This document shows, one piece after another, positions 28,994 to 35,413 of a stretch of DNA of 35,413 bases. This DNA comes from a virus. The notes under the pieces are model-generated. The model searched no databases. It was not told where the DNA came from and was given only the letters and a program-made list of their open reading frames with translations. Both the position numbers and the translations under genes were made by a program. Position 1 is the first letter of the stretch. Every line of letters begins with the position of its first letter. The stretch is taken from IMG/VR virus record IMGVR_UViG_3300020219_000008, positions 1-35,413 of that record; one strand, written 5' to 3'.

Positions 28994-29803
28994 CTAGTAA
29001 ACAGAATATTTAGCTCTTAGATACTCTTCAATAAGAAGCGTGTCCGCATCGGAATTAAGAACATTATAAAAAATGATTTCTGCAATATCTGCCTGAACAA
29101 ACTTATTACTATAGTTATTTGCACCGATTATAACGGGTGTAGTTGCTGTAGTAGTATTCCCTGATGCCGTCGATGATACGGCAGCGCCGTTAAGTCTTCC
29201 ATACAGAGTGCCGCCGCCATGCTTCTGAGTTGCAAGGTATTTGGTAGTTAAAGAAACGCCAGTAGTAAAATTGTCCACCGTGCCACCGTCATAATTTCCA
29301 TACCAAAGCGTATTAGTTCCCGCAGTAGAACCTAAGCCCAATCCCGTATTAACGTCGGTTGCTTGAATCCAAATAGCGCCGGTTGAGTAATAAGTTCCCT
29401 CTTCAGAGGGCCCGTCTGCTCTTAATAAAAAAACAGAGTAACTGGAATAGGCAGAAGCCGAGATGATATTAGTATCGAAATCAGTATCCCCTGCCTTGCC
29501 CATATACTGGTCGGTACCGTTAAATCTTAAAACAGGTTTTCCGTTTAAAATATTTGTTTTATAAGTCGGCCCCGTACTTGAAGTGGATGTGTATCCATTC
29601 CCGCTACTATCTGTCCATGAGGTTATCGTGTCATTGTCGGAGGCAACCAGTGAATCTGCTTTGTACCAAGCCGTTAGTCCAGTTACATCGGCTGGGGAAA
29701 AGGCGGCACCGGACTTTATCGGAGTTAAACGCCTAAGCCCGCTTGAAAAACAAAAAGAGCTAAGAACAGAAAAGAATATAAAAAAAGCACAAACTATTTT
29801 CAT
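28994..29803 (-). CDS. exported LamG/concanavalin-like domain protein
   Basis: The 269-residue protein has a Sec signal (MKIVCAFFIFFSVLSSFCFS) followed by a jelly-roll of the LamG/ConA type: GLTAWYKADSL, SWTDSSGNGYTSTSS, GKPVLRFNGTDQYMG, and near the end FVQADIAEIIFYN and IEEYLRAKYSVY. Such domains bind carbohydrate and are common in phage fibres, but there they do not carry signal peptides. This product should be exported to the periplasm or cell surface. It is the last large gene of the leftward cassette. Confidence 0.7.
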   Translation of the reverse strand: MKIVCAFFIFFSVLSSFCFSSGLRRLTPIKSGAAFSPADVTGLTAWYKADSLVASDNDTITSWTDSSGNGYTSTSSTGPTYKTNILNGKPVLRFNGTDQYMGKAGDTDFDTNIISASAYSSYSVFLLRADGPSEEGTYYSTGAIWIQATDVNTGLGLGSTAGTNTLWYGNYDGGTVDNFTTGVSLTTKYLATQKHGGGTLYGRLNGAAVSSTASGNTTTATTPVIIGANNYSNKFVQADIAEIIFYNVLNSDADTLLIEEYLRAKYSVY

Positions 29804-29818
29804 ACATCTCCAAAGGAT

Positions 29819-30625
29819 TTACGGGGTATAGGCTTGCGTGAAAGAGCCATAATAATTAGTGCCATCCCAATACAAGTTTATTAAGTCCATTTTACTTGCC
29901 GTTGCTGTAATGGTGGGAGCAGTGCCGCCGGCCCACTTAACAGTCGCGGGCCAGGTAACTGTAAAGCTGCCAGCTCCTGTTAAAATTCTAATTAGGTATG
30001 ATCCACCCGTAACAGGATTAGTCAAAGTGTAGGTGACATTACCAGTGAGCGTACTTTTTCTAACTGCGCACGAACTTAAATCTAAAGTGTCGGCAGTTGA
30101 GCTATTACCGTCGTCGGTTTCACAAGGTTCTAAATGATAATTTCCGAAAGTGACTTGGGTTGTAAACGCAGGGGAAGCGCTCGGTGCTTTTGTATTTATT
30201 TGAGTTTGAATGGCAGAGGTGACGCCTGTCACATAGCCAAGCTCGGTTGGGGTTACAGCACTTGAAGCAAGTTGTTTAGATCCGTCTAGATAAGGAATGG
30301 TCGTTGCTGTAAGTGAGCTCAGAATCGGTGCAGTAGAAAGAGTTTTTGCTCCTGCAATCGTTTGCGATCCAGTAGTAACAAGCCCGCGTGCTGTACCTGA
30401 TGCCGATGGTAAATTGAATTTATGATCACCCGCCGCATCGTCAACCACCACAAAGTCAGTGCCGGTTGTTCCTACCGTAAGAGTTTGAGCGGCCGTAGCA
30501 TCAGAGTTTATTTGGGTTACGTTGCCGGACCCGCCCCCGGACGCACCGCCGCTAGAAGTGGAGCTTGCGAAAGATGAAACCTGAAGAGCAAAACACAAAA
30601 GATAAACAAGAGAGAACTTTGTCAT
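29819..30625 (-). CDS. exported fibre-like protein
   Basis: A signal peptide (MTKFSLVYLLCFALQVSSFA) leads into a Gly/Ser linker. Tail-fibre-style repeats follow: GSQTIAGAKTLSTAPILSS, TPTELGYVTGVTSAIQTQIN, APSASPAFTTQVTF. The C-terminal beta domain is of the kind seen at fibre tips (TVTWPATVKWAGG, NLYWDGTNYYGSF). I start it at ATG 30625 (268 aa) because AAGGAA lies just upstream. ATG 30685, preceded by GGGAGAAAG, would add 20 residues before the signal peptide. Export of a fibre-like chain is odd. Confidence 0.65.
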   Translation of the reverse strand: MTKFSLVYLLCFALQVSSFASSTSSGGASGGGSGNVTQINSDATAAQTLTVGTTGTDFVVVDDAAGDHKFNLPSASGTARGLVTTGSQTIAGAKTLSTAPILSSLTATTIPYLDGSKQLASSAVTPTELGYVTGVTSAIQTQINTKAPSASPAFTTQVTFGNYHLEPCETDDGNSSTADTLDLSSCAVRKSTLTGNVTYTLTNPVTGGSYLIRILTGAGSFTVTWPATVKWAGGTAPTITATASKMDLINLYWDGTNYYGSFTQAYTP

Positions 30626-30695
30626 ATTTTTCCTTACCAGTATACCGTCTTTGACAGCGCCGTCTTTAATTAAAACTATTTTCATACTTTCTCCC

Positions 30696-30803
30696 TTATT
30701 CTTCGAACCAAAAAACTGCAAATCCATTATGCTTAATTCCCGCTGGAACCACAAAAGTACCGCTTGAAAAAAATCTTTTATATGTACGTCTTGGATGACT
30801 CAT
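30696..30803 (-). CDS. miniature relative of Gly-rich proteins (35 aa)
   Basis: The ORF MSHPRRTYKRFFSSGTFVVP is followed by AGIKHNGFAVFWFEE. Its first half matches the starts of the two larger Gly-rich proteins (MSYPRRTYKIFAASGTFTAP and MGYARHTRKVFAASGTFTAP). Its ending matches theirs in style (WWWE, WWYE), but the whole Gly-rich middle is gone. ATG 30803 overlaps the upstream stop (ATGA), as in its relatives. It is either a deletion remnant or a deliberate short form with only the flanking strands. Confidence 0.5.
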   Translation of the reverse strand: MSHPRRTYKRFFSSGTFVVPAGIKHNGFAVFWFEE

Positions 30804-31276
30804 TCCCACCACCAAATTAAAACTAACCCTGGCCCGCCAGAGCCGCCGTTACCGCCTGCGCCGCCGTCGCCGCCACGCCTTCCATTTGCGGCAATTCTAG
30901 CGCCGCCGCCGCCGCCGCCGCCGCCAGGCGCGCCGCCTACACCGCCGATACCAAATCCTACGGCGTTACTACCTGCCGCTCCAGATGTTGCGGTAACCGC
31001 ATCTATGGCAACATCACCCGCGCCGCCAACACCGCCTGCGGCCCCAGCTTTTCCATTTTGTAAATCAAACGCGGTCGCCGTTTGAAGATCCTGCGCGACA
31101 TCAGAAACTATTGCTGAGGAATTAGTACCGCTGCTACTTCCCCCGCCACCACCACCACCGCCAGAGGCGCCTGCGCCTGCGCCAACGAGAATCAAATTTA
31201 TAAAAGTTACTCCGGCAGGCGCCGTGAATGTGCCGCTAGCTGCAAAGATTTTGTATGTGCGTCTTGGATAGCTCAT
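30800..31276 (-). CDS. Gly-rich fibre-tip-like protein, short form (158 aa)
   Basis: After the entry motif FAASGTFTAPAGVTFINLIL comes a tract of Gly and Ala, with eight Gly in a row, ending GPGLVLIWWWE. There is no signal peptide. ATG 31276 overlaps the upstream stop (ATGA). Bases 31207-31248, coding the entry motif, are identical to 32268-32309 in the longer relative, so one arose from the other recently. The fold is probably the Gly-rich loop domain of receptor-binding fibre tips. Confidence 0.6.
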   Translation of the reverse strand: MSYPRRTYKIFAASGTFTAPAGVTFINLILVGAGAGASGGGGGGGGSSSGTNSSAIVSDVAQDLQTATAFDLQNGKAGAAGGVGGAGDVAIDAVTATSGAAGSNAVGFGIGGVGGAPGGGGGGGGARIAANGRRGGDGGAGGNGGSGGPGLVLIWWWE

Positions 31277-32337
31277 TCGTACCACCAAAGTATTAAGGCA
31301 CCGGATGCACCGGCACTGCCTGCACCACCCGCGCCGCCGTTAGCACCGTCTGTGCCAGCGCCGCCCGTATTTCCATAACCCCCACCGCCGCCAGCGCCGC
31401 CAGCGCCGCCGCCACCAGGTGATCCATAACCGCCAGCGCCAGGACCGCCGGAAGCGCCGCCGTCTGCTCCAACAGTCGGTATTGTTGGCGCGCTCGGATC
31501 ACCGCCGTTACCGCCCTCACCTGAATCTACGCCTGGGGTTGATGAAATTAAAACGCCTGTATCGAGCGTGAGAATAACCGTGGTTACACTTGCAGAGGAG
31601 GCACCGCCGGAAGCGCCGCCGCCGCCGCCGCCGCCTGTACCAGAGGAAGAAAAAACTGTACCGGGTCCAAGCGCGCCACCCGCGCTAGCGCCAAAAATTA
31701 AACCCACCGTCGAAGAATCTAGTCCTGCCTCCCCCGTACCGCCCGTACCTGCGCCATAACCGGCTACGTTTCCGCCTTGTCCGCCAGTCGCACCGGCAGG
31801 AGCGGTATTACTACCGCCTGCCCCACCCCCGCCGCCAGCGCCGCCTTCCGTTAGATCACCTATTAGACCGCCGCTCCCGCTAGCGCCGCCCACGCCATCA
31901 ATAATATCGCCGCCGTCTCCTCCGTCGACATCGAAATAAATATCACCGGAAATTGAAGTAGTCTCGCCGTTATCTCCGGACGCGCCTTGCGTGCCCGCAT
32001 CGCCCTGATTGGCAACACCGCCTGCGCCGCCTACGCTACCCGCGCCGCCCGCGCCGCCAGCGCCGACTGTGATGGAGTACGCATACCCCGGAGATAAAAT
32101 TACATCTGTTAAAAAAAGAATTCTCATTCCCCCTGGATTACCAGCGCCGCCAGAGCCGCCGCCGCCGCCCCCGCCTTCGCCATTATCGCTACCAGCGCCG
32201 CCGCCAGCGCCAGGACCGCCGGAAGCGCCGCCGCCACCGCCGCCGATTAATAGAATGTCATATTTTTTTACTCCGGCAGGCGCCGTGAATGTGCCGCTAG
32301 CTGCAAAGACTTTTCTTGTGTGTCTTGCATATCCCAT
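31273..32337 (-). CDS. Gly-rich fibre-tip-like protein, long form (354 aa)
   Basis: The protein has the same entry motif (FAASGTFTAPAGVKKYDILL), then about 310 residues that are nearly half glycine in repeated GGAGG/GGSGG blocks interrupted by short strands (ILSPGYAYSITVGAGG). It ends SGALILWWYE. No signal peptide is present. The coding DNA is very GC-rich (GCCGCC on the plus strand), unlike its surroundings. It follows the fibre-like gene 32338-33087 without a gap. With its 158- and 35-residue relatives it forms a size series. Confidence 0.6.
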   Translation of the reverse strand: MGYARHTRKVFAASGTFTAPAGVKKYDILLIGGGGGGASGGPGAGGGAGSDNGEGGGGGGGSGGAGNPGGMRILFLTDVILSPGYAYSITVGAGGAGGAGSVGGAGGVANQGDAGTQGASGDNGETTSISGDIYFDVDGGDGGDIIDGVGGASGSGGLIGDLTEGGAGGGGGAGGSNTAPAGATGGQGGNVAGYGAGTGGTGEAGLDSSTVGLIFGASAGGALGPGTVFSSSGTGGGGGGGASGGASSASVTTVILTLDTGVLISSTPGVDSGEGGNGGDPSAPTIPTVGADGGASGGPGAGGYGSPGGGGAGGAGGGGGYGNTGGAGTDGANGGAGGAGSAGASGALILWWYE

Positions 32338-33087
32338 TTAAATGAGAAACCAATTTGTGCCGTTCGCCCAGAATACCCACGCGCCCCAATCGGTTTGGAA
32401 TATTTTAGCTGCAGCAACGCCCTCGATTTGTTCAGAAGCAAATCTATTTACTGTAATATTATTCGTGTTGCATAATCCGGTTGCATCTTTAATTGTTAAT
32501 GTGGTTCCAGATACGGGGGACGGGAGAGTAAGAGTTCTAGCCACCGATGTGTTTACTAGAAAAACATTATTTGCGAATAAGTTTATATTAGAAGAAACAC
32601 TAGTACTTGTTTGCAAGCTTTGATTTGGATAATAGCTTATTACGAAAAATTTAGAAGTTCCATCACAGGTCAAAAGAATCGAGCCATAATTTTGATTAAT
32701 TACAAAAGTCGTAGCACCATTAATTGTGTCAGAGCCCGCGCGCGAAACGGTAATATTATTCGTCCCAGCTGATCCCGATTCGTCTTCAATCCAAAATCTT
32801 TGCCCGGGCCCGCAAGTACTGGCCGCTGGGAGAGTCACCGTTCGCGCCGCAGCGGTGCTAGTAATCCCCATGTATCCGCTAGCGTTAGTGAGGGTAACGT
32901 TTCCAGCTGAAGTGACTCGTAAAATTGAAAAACCTGCTAATGTTGAAACGCCTGTAAACGTAGGGGAGGCTTTAGGAGCTTTTAAATTTAATTCGTCCTG
33001 AAGATCGGTTTGAGCAGAAAGCGTACCAGTAATACTTCCCCAAGTTCCGCCGCCGCCGCCGCCGCCGCTTTGACTAACACTACTCAT
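32338..33087 (-). CDS. fibre-like beta protein with two repeated modules
   Basis: The 249-residue protein begins with a Gly linker and a common fibre element (GTLSAQTDLQDELNLKAPKA). It then carries two related beta modules: AARTVTLPAAST with FWIEDESGSAGTNNITVSRA, and VARTLTLPSPVS with LTIKDATGLCNTNNITVNRF. The first module also resembles the small tail protein at 13174-13557. ATG 33087 overlaps the stop of a 34-residue ORF (ATGA). No signal peptide belongs to this frame. It may be a fibre or part of an exported complex. Confidence 0.6.
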   Translation of the reverse strand: MSSVSQSGGGGGGGTWGSITGTLSAQTDLQDELNLKAPKASPTFTGVSTLAGFSILRVTSAGNVTLTNASGYMGITSTAAARTVTLPAASTCGPGQRFWIEDESGSAGTNNITVSRAGSDTINGATTFVINQNYGSILLTCDGTSKFFVISYYPNQSLQTSTSVSSNINLFANNVFLVNTSVARTLTLPSPVSGTTLTIKDATGLCNTNNITVNRFASEQIEGVAAAKIFQTDWGAWVFWANGTNWFLI

Positions 33088-33188
33088 CGGTGTGCCCAAG
33101 TGGTTAGAGTAATTTCACCGCTTGTAGCTGTACTTCCTGAGTCGGATCTAACGTAACACCGAAGATAAACAACAGAGAACTTTCTCAT
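33084..33188 (-). CDS. short ORF, degraded signal-peptide copy (34 aa)
   Basis: The ORF starts MRKFSVVYLRCYVRSDSG, and its DNA (33164-33202) matches the signal-peptide start of the exported fibre-like gene (30601-30639) with only 2 differences in 39 bases. Changed residues (R, C, R in the core) break the hydrophobic stretch, so it would not export well. It ends ATGA-coupled to the next gene and may now serve only as a translated leader. It is a product of segment duplication. Confidence 0.45.
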   Translation of the reverse strand: MRKFSVVYLRCYVRSDSGSTATSGEITLTTWAHR

Positions 33189-33196
33189 ATTTTTCC

Positions 33197-33586
33197 TTAC
33201 CACACAGAGACGGTTACGATGCCCGAACTAATCGCACTACCATCGGATTTGATATAAATCCGAGAAGAAACTTTTATACCGTCTCTGACAGCGCCAGTAA
33301 AACCGGAGCCCCCATTTGGCGGGACATACATTTCAACTAAAGTTGGGTTGTTTGACGAATCACCACTAGAAAAATTAACTGCAATTCTTGTATTCGAATG
33401 ATTTACGATCTCAAGGTGTGTAGCTCCCGTGACACCCGTTGAGATTAGGCTTGATGCGTTCGTTTTATCAAACGATGTGGGGATATTAGTTGCAGATGAA
33501 TCGATTTTCTTTGCATAAAAGTCGACAGCGAAAAGTGGAAACTGAAACAAACCAAGGAGCAGGAAGAAAATATTTGTCTTTTTCAT
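33197..33586 (-). CDS. exported small beta protein (129 aa)
   Basis: The signal peptide MKKTNIFFLLLGLFQFPLFA is followed by a 109-residue beta domain (GATHLEIVNHSNTRIAVNFS, LVEMYVPPNGGSGF, IYIKSDGSAISSGIVTVSVW). It reads like a minor fibre or decoration fold. It is the first gene of the leftward cassette, with AAGG before its ATG. A fragment coding GAVRDGI recurs, as GAVKDGI, upstream of the exported fibre-like gene at about 30641-30670, another sign of duplication. Confidence 0.6.
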   Translation of the reverse strand: MKKTNIFFLLLGLFQFPLFAVDFYAKKIDSSATNIPTSFDKTNASSLISTGVTGATHLEIVNHSNTRIAVNFSSGDSSNNPTLVEMYVPPNGGSGFTGAVRDGIKVSSRIYIKSDGSAISSGIVTVSVW

Positions 33587-33631
33587 GGGTTACCTTTTTA
33601 AGTTTTTACTTTAGGAAGTTTATTAAAACTC

Positions 33632-33925
33632 ATGCTACCATTTTATTCTACCCAAAAAACTATGGATGAAAACTTAAAGGAACTCGGCGTCGGAGCCATA
33701 CTTATCACTATGGTCATGAAAGAAATGTTTGGCTTTTTAAAAAACAGAAAAGAATCTAGCGATGATTCGTCTAGTATAGAAGCGTATAAAAAAGTAGCGA
33801 GCGATAGTAGGCTAGAAGCCGCGATTACGTCTTTAAAAGAGAATATGGTAAAGCAAACGACAATTTTAGAGCGTATGCAGCAAGATCACTCTGAGCTTTT
33901 AAGCCTCACCCGTCGTTCAAAGTAG
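33632..33925 (+). CDS. single-membrane-segment coiled-coil protein (holin-like?)
   Basis: The 97-residue frame has one membrane helix, LGVGAILITMVMKEMFGFL, near residue 18-36 and a charged coiled coil after it (EAYKKVASDSRLEAAITSLK). The start is unclear: ATG 33632 is 13 bases from AGGAAG, and ATG 33662 (MDENLKELG) has no site but gives a more usual N-terminus. Proteins of this build are often annotated as phage holins. A second holin-like gene lies at 18862, so this one may be an antiholin or a membrane anchor. Confidence 0.55.
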   Translation: MLPFYSTQKTMDENLKELGVGAILITMVMKEMFGFLKNRKESSDDSSSIEAYKKVASDSRLEAAITSLKENMVKQTTILERMQQDHSELLSLTRRSK

Positions 33926-33961
33926 ATTGATTAATTCTTCTAGTTCAATACTATTCAAAAT

Positions 33962-34630
33962 ATGCCAATAGCAATGATTAGTGTCCCTACATATGACGGG
34001 AAACTCCATTTCGGTGCGGTAAATGGGATTTTAAGGGCCTCTATAGATCCAAGCCACGCCGTTCAGTTCGTAGCGTCCTCGCTTCTTACAAAGTGCTTCA
34101 ATCAGCTTTGGACCAACGCACTTAATGCTAGAAAATTAGGCATCACACACTTTGCAATGCTTCACGCCGACATCGCACCGGAAGATTATTGGCTAGATAA
34201 AATGCTTTCTATTATGGGAAAATACAATGCGGATATCCTGTCAGTTGTTTCACCGCTTAAGAATTCCGACGGGCTTACCTCAACCGCAATAGGGGGGATA
34301 GATGCAAGGGCCAGAAGATTCACTTTAAAAGAAATCCATTCGATGGAAAAGACTTTCACGAGAGAGCACCTTTTAATCAATACGGGATTGATGCTTGTAG
34401 ACATTACAAAACCATGGGCGCAGCAGGCTATCTTCAGCATTAAGGACTTCATCTACAAAGAGAATGGTGAGTATCGGGCTGAGTGCATTTCAGAAGACTG
34501 GAATTTTTCAAAGCAGGCCGAGCTTTTAGGCGCCCAAATCTATGCGACAAGTGAAGTTTCCTTAACTCATTTTGGACAAACTGCCTTTCCTAATGATCAT
34601 GTGTGGGGAACAAAGGAAACGGATGAGTAA
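33962..34630 (+). CDS. glycosyltransferase (GT-A type, putative)
   Basis: The 222-residue protein resembles small phage GT-A glycosyltransferases: a first strand MPIAMISVPTYDGKLH, helix 2 with CFNQLWTNALNARKLG, the strand and metal-binding region FAMLHADIAPEDYWLDKMLS with HADI in place of DxD, and a late SEDWNFSKQAELLG acceptor-side motif. It could add sugar to a virion protein, DNA base or host surface molecule. It lies shortly before the DNA-methylase and terminase genes, with an 8-base overlap to the SEC-C gene. Confidence 0.65.
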   Translation: MPIAMISVPTYDGKLHFGAVNGILRASIDPSHAVQFVASSLLTKCFNQLWTNALNARKLGITHFAMLHADIAPEDYWLDKMLSIMGKYNADILSVVSPLKNSDGLTSTAIGGIDARARRFTLKEIHSMEKTFTREHLLINTGLMLVDITKPWAQQAIFSIKDFIYKENGEYRAECISEDWNFSKQAELLGAQIYATSEVSLTHFGQTAFPNDHVWGTKETDE

Positions 34631-34949
34631 AATAGTCAGTGAAATGGTTCACGGCATGCCTTTTTTTGACGTCGTAAAAGACGAAACAAAAGAAGGCGTA
34701 GAGCCTAATAAAAAAGCAATTCGTCCGTATTATGTGCCCACACAAGGCAATGTATGGAGTCCCCTTTTACGATATCCCGTAAATGCCAAGTGCTTTTGCG
34801 GAAGCAAGTTAAAGGCAAAAAAGTGCTGCATGCCAAAATTATCTAGAGCAATGGACGTAAAAGACGCAATGCAAGTGCTTAAAGACTGGGATAAGATAAT
34901 TTTAGGTAAAATACTTATCTCAGAAGCGGAGAAGCCAAAAGAAACGTGA
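34623..34949 (+). CDS. SEC-C motif protein (108 aa)
   Basis: The protein has an N-terminal beta part and a zinc-binding SEC-C motif, CFCGSKLKAKKCC (CxC then CC), near residues 59-71, followed by a charged helix. SEC-C domains, as at the SecA C-terminus, bind zinc and often act as docking sites. ATG 34623 overlaps the glycosyltransferase end, and the stop overlaps the ParB-like start (GTGA). It is probably an accessory in the pre-terminase block. Function unknown. Confidence 0.65.
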   Translation: MSKIVSEMVHGMPFFDVVKDETKEGVEPNKKAIRPYYVPTQGNVWSPLLRYPVNAKCFCGSKLKAKKCCMPKLSRAMDVKDAMQVLKDWDKIILGKILISEAEKPKET

Positions 34950-35413
34950 AAAAAGTTAAACGAAATACAGAAAAGCCGGAAGCATTAGAGGCAAAATCTG
35001 AAGTCATTATTCACGCTACCGAAATCGTTTTAATTGACCCTAAGTCGATTGAGCTAAACGAACGGAACTATAACACCCACCCGGATGATCAAATAGAGAC
35101 GTTAGCAAAGGGGATTGAGTACTATGGCTTTCGTGATCCTATTGTTATTTCTAAACTCAACGGTGTGTGCCCTGAAGGCGAGGGGAGAATCCTTGCTGCC
35201 ATAAAATTGGGAATGGCTAAAATCCCCGTCATGTTTCAAGAATTCTCTAGCAAGGATTTACAAGAGCAATACGGATTGTTTCACAACGGAATAGCCAAGC
35301 AATCACAAATTGACCTCTCTAGGGTCCACGTAGACTTATCCAATTGGGGACCTGATTTTGATTTACTTCTCACTGGTATAAAAGGTTTTGAATTAACTCC
35401 GCTGAATATCGAC
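34946..35413 (+). CDS. ParB/sulfiredoxin-like nuclease-domain protein, 5' part (continues at base 1)
   Basis: The gene starts at GTG 34946, overlapping the SEC-C stop, and continues through the contig end to 211 for 183 residues in total. The ParB N-terminal pattern is clear: EIVLIDPKSIELNERNYNTH, then TLAKGIEYYGFRDPIVISK and the GEGRILAAIKLGMAKIPV motif. The next segment (EQYGLFHNGIAKQSQIDLSR) may be helical. Such proteins bind or nick DNA and often accompany phage methylases. The lack of a ParA homologue argues against plasmid-type partition. Confidence 0.8.
   Translation, partial: MKKVKRNTEKPEALEAKSEVIIHATEIVLIDPKSIELNERNYNTHPDDQIETLAKGIEYYGFRDPIVISKLNGVCPEGEGRILAAIKLGMAKIPVMFQEFSSKDLQEQYGLFHNGIAKQSQIDLSRVHVDLSNWGPDFDLLLTGIKGFELTPLNID
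35287..35413. repeat. 127-bp terminal direct repeat, right copy
   Basis: These bases are identical to bases 1-127. See the left copy: the overlap most likely shows that the contig is circular, for a unique length of 35,286 bp. Confidence 0.9.

Noticed and set aside
7-34630. Reverse transcriptase/template-variable repeat diversity system to explain fibre variability
   Set aside because: No reverse-transcriptase motif (YxDD) or paired template/variable repeats were seen; the duplications found look like ordinary recombination.

Overview
The window is a complete tailed-phage genome, or a circular permutation of one. Its first 127 bases are repeated exactly as its last 127 (1-127 = 35287-35413), so the contig closes into a circle of 35,286 bp, and one ParB-like gene reads across the join in frame. 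The virion genes follow a P22-like podovirus plan: terminase, portal, scaffold, an N4-gp56-type capsid protein, a short-tail hub resembling P22 gp10, and three consecutive ejection proteins. Lipoproteins, Sec signal peptides and a spanin-like lipoprotein in the lysis block indicate a Gram-negative host. I suspect a Bdellovibrionota-like or other environmental proteobacterial host, but only weakly. No integrase, tRNA or rRNA was seen.

Layout. 33632 through the join to 19859 (+): a membrane protein, a glycosyltransferase, a SEC-C protein, a ParB-like protein, an adenine methylase, the terminase subunits, portal, a 317-base spacer rich in RNA hairpins, scaffold, capsid, decoration and adaptor proteins, tail fibre and collar proteins, hub, a 2OG oxygenase, a GNAT-like protein, ejection proteins, and the lysis genes (holin-like, lipoprotein, M15 endolysin). 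19894-20178 (-) is a Cro/CI-like regulator facing away from a good sigma70-type promoter. 20276-25511 (+) is the early/replication block: a Cys-rich peptide, YqaJ exonuclease, an annealing protein, an excisionase-like HTH protein, a replication initiator with an iteron-like origin inside its gene, a DnaB/RecA-fold ATPase, and RusA flanked by two tiny membrane peptides. 25519-26582 encodes two exported proteins.

26583-28735 is the most unusual part. Small ORFs share the leader MKIIQYRKPK, followed by a Ser-X repeat (X mostly Gly, Arg, Trp, Val or Leu) made from a degenerate DNA hexamer. They are chained by ATGA overlaps and interleaved with two paralogous sigma-70-like proteins and a small protein with an Sm-like appearance. 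The hexamers also supply GGAG ribosome-binding sites for the next ORF.

28698-33586 (-) is a separate cassette on the other strand. It holds fibre-type proteins (LamG-like, Gly-rich and beta-structured), several of which carry Sec signal peptides, which virion fibres should not need. It shows clear marks of internal duplication: an exact 42-bp repeat, a 39-bp repeat with 2 mismatches, and a 35-residue miniature of the Gly-rich protein. All functional assignments come from reading motifs and gene order by eye; no database search was run.
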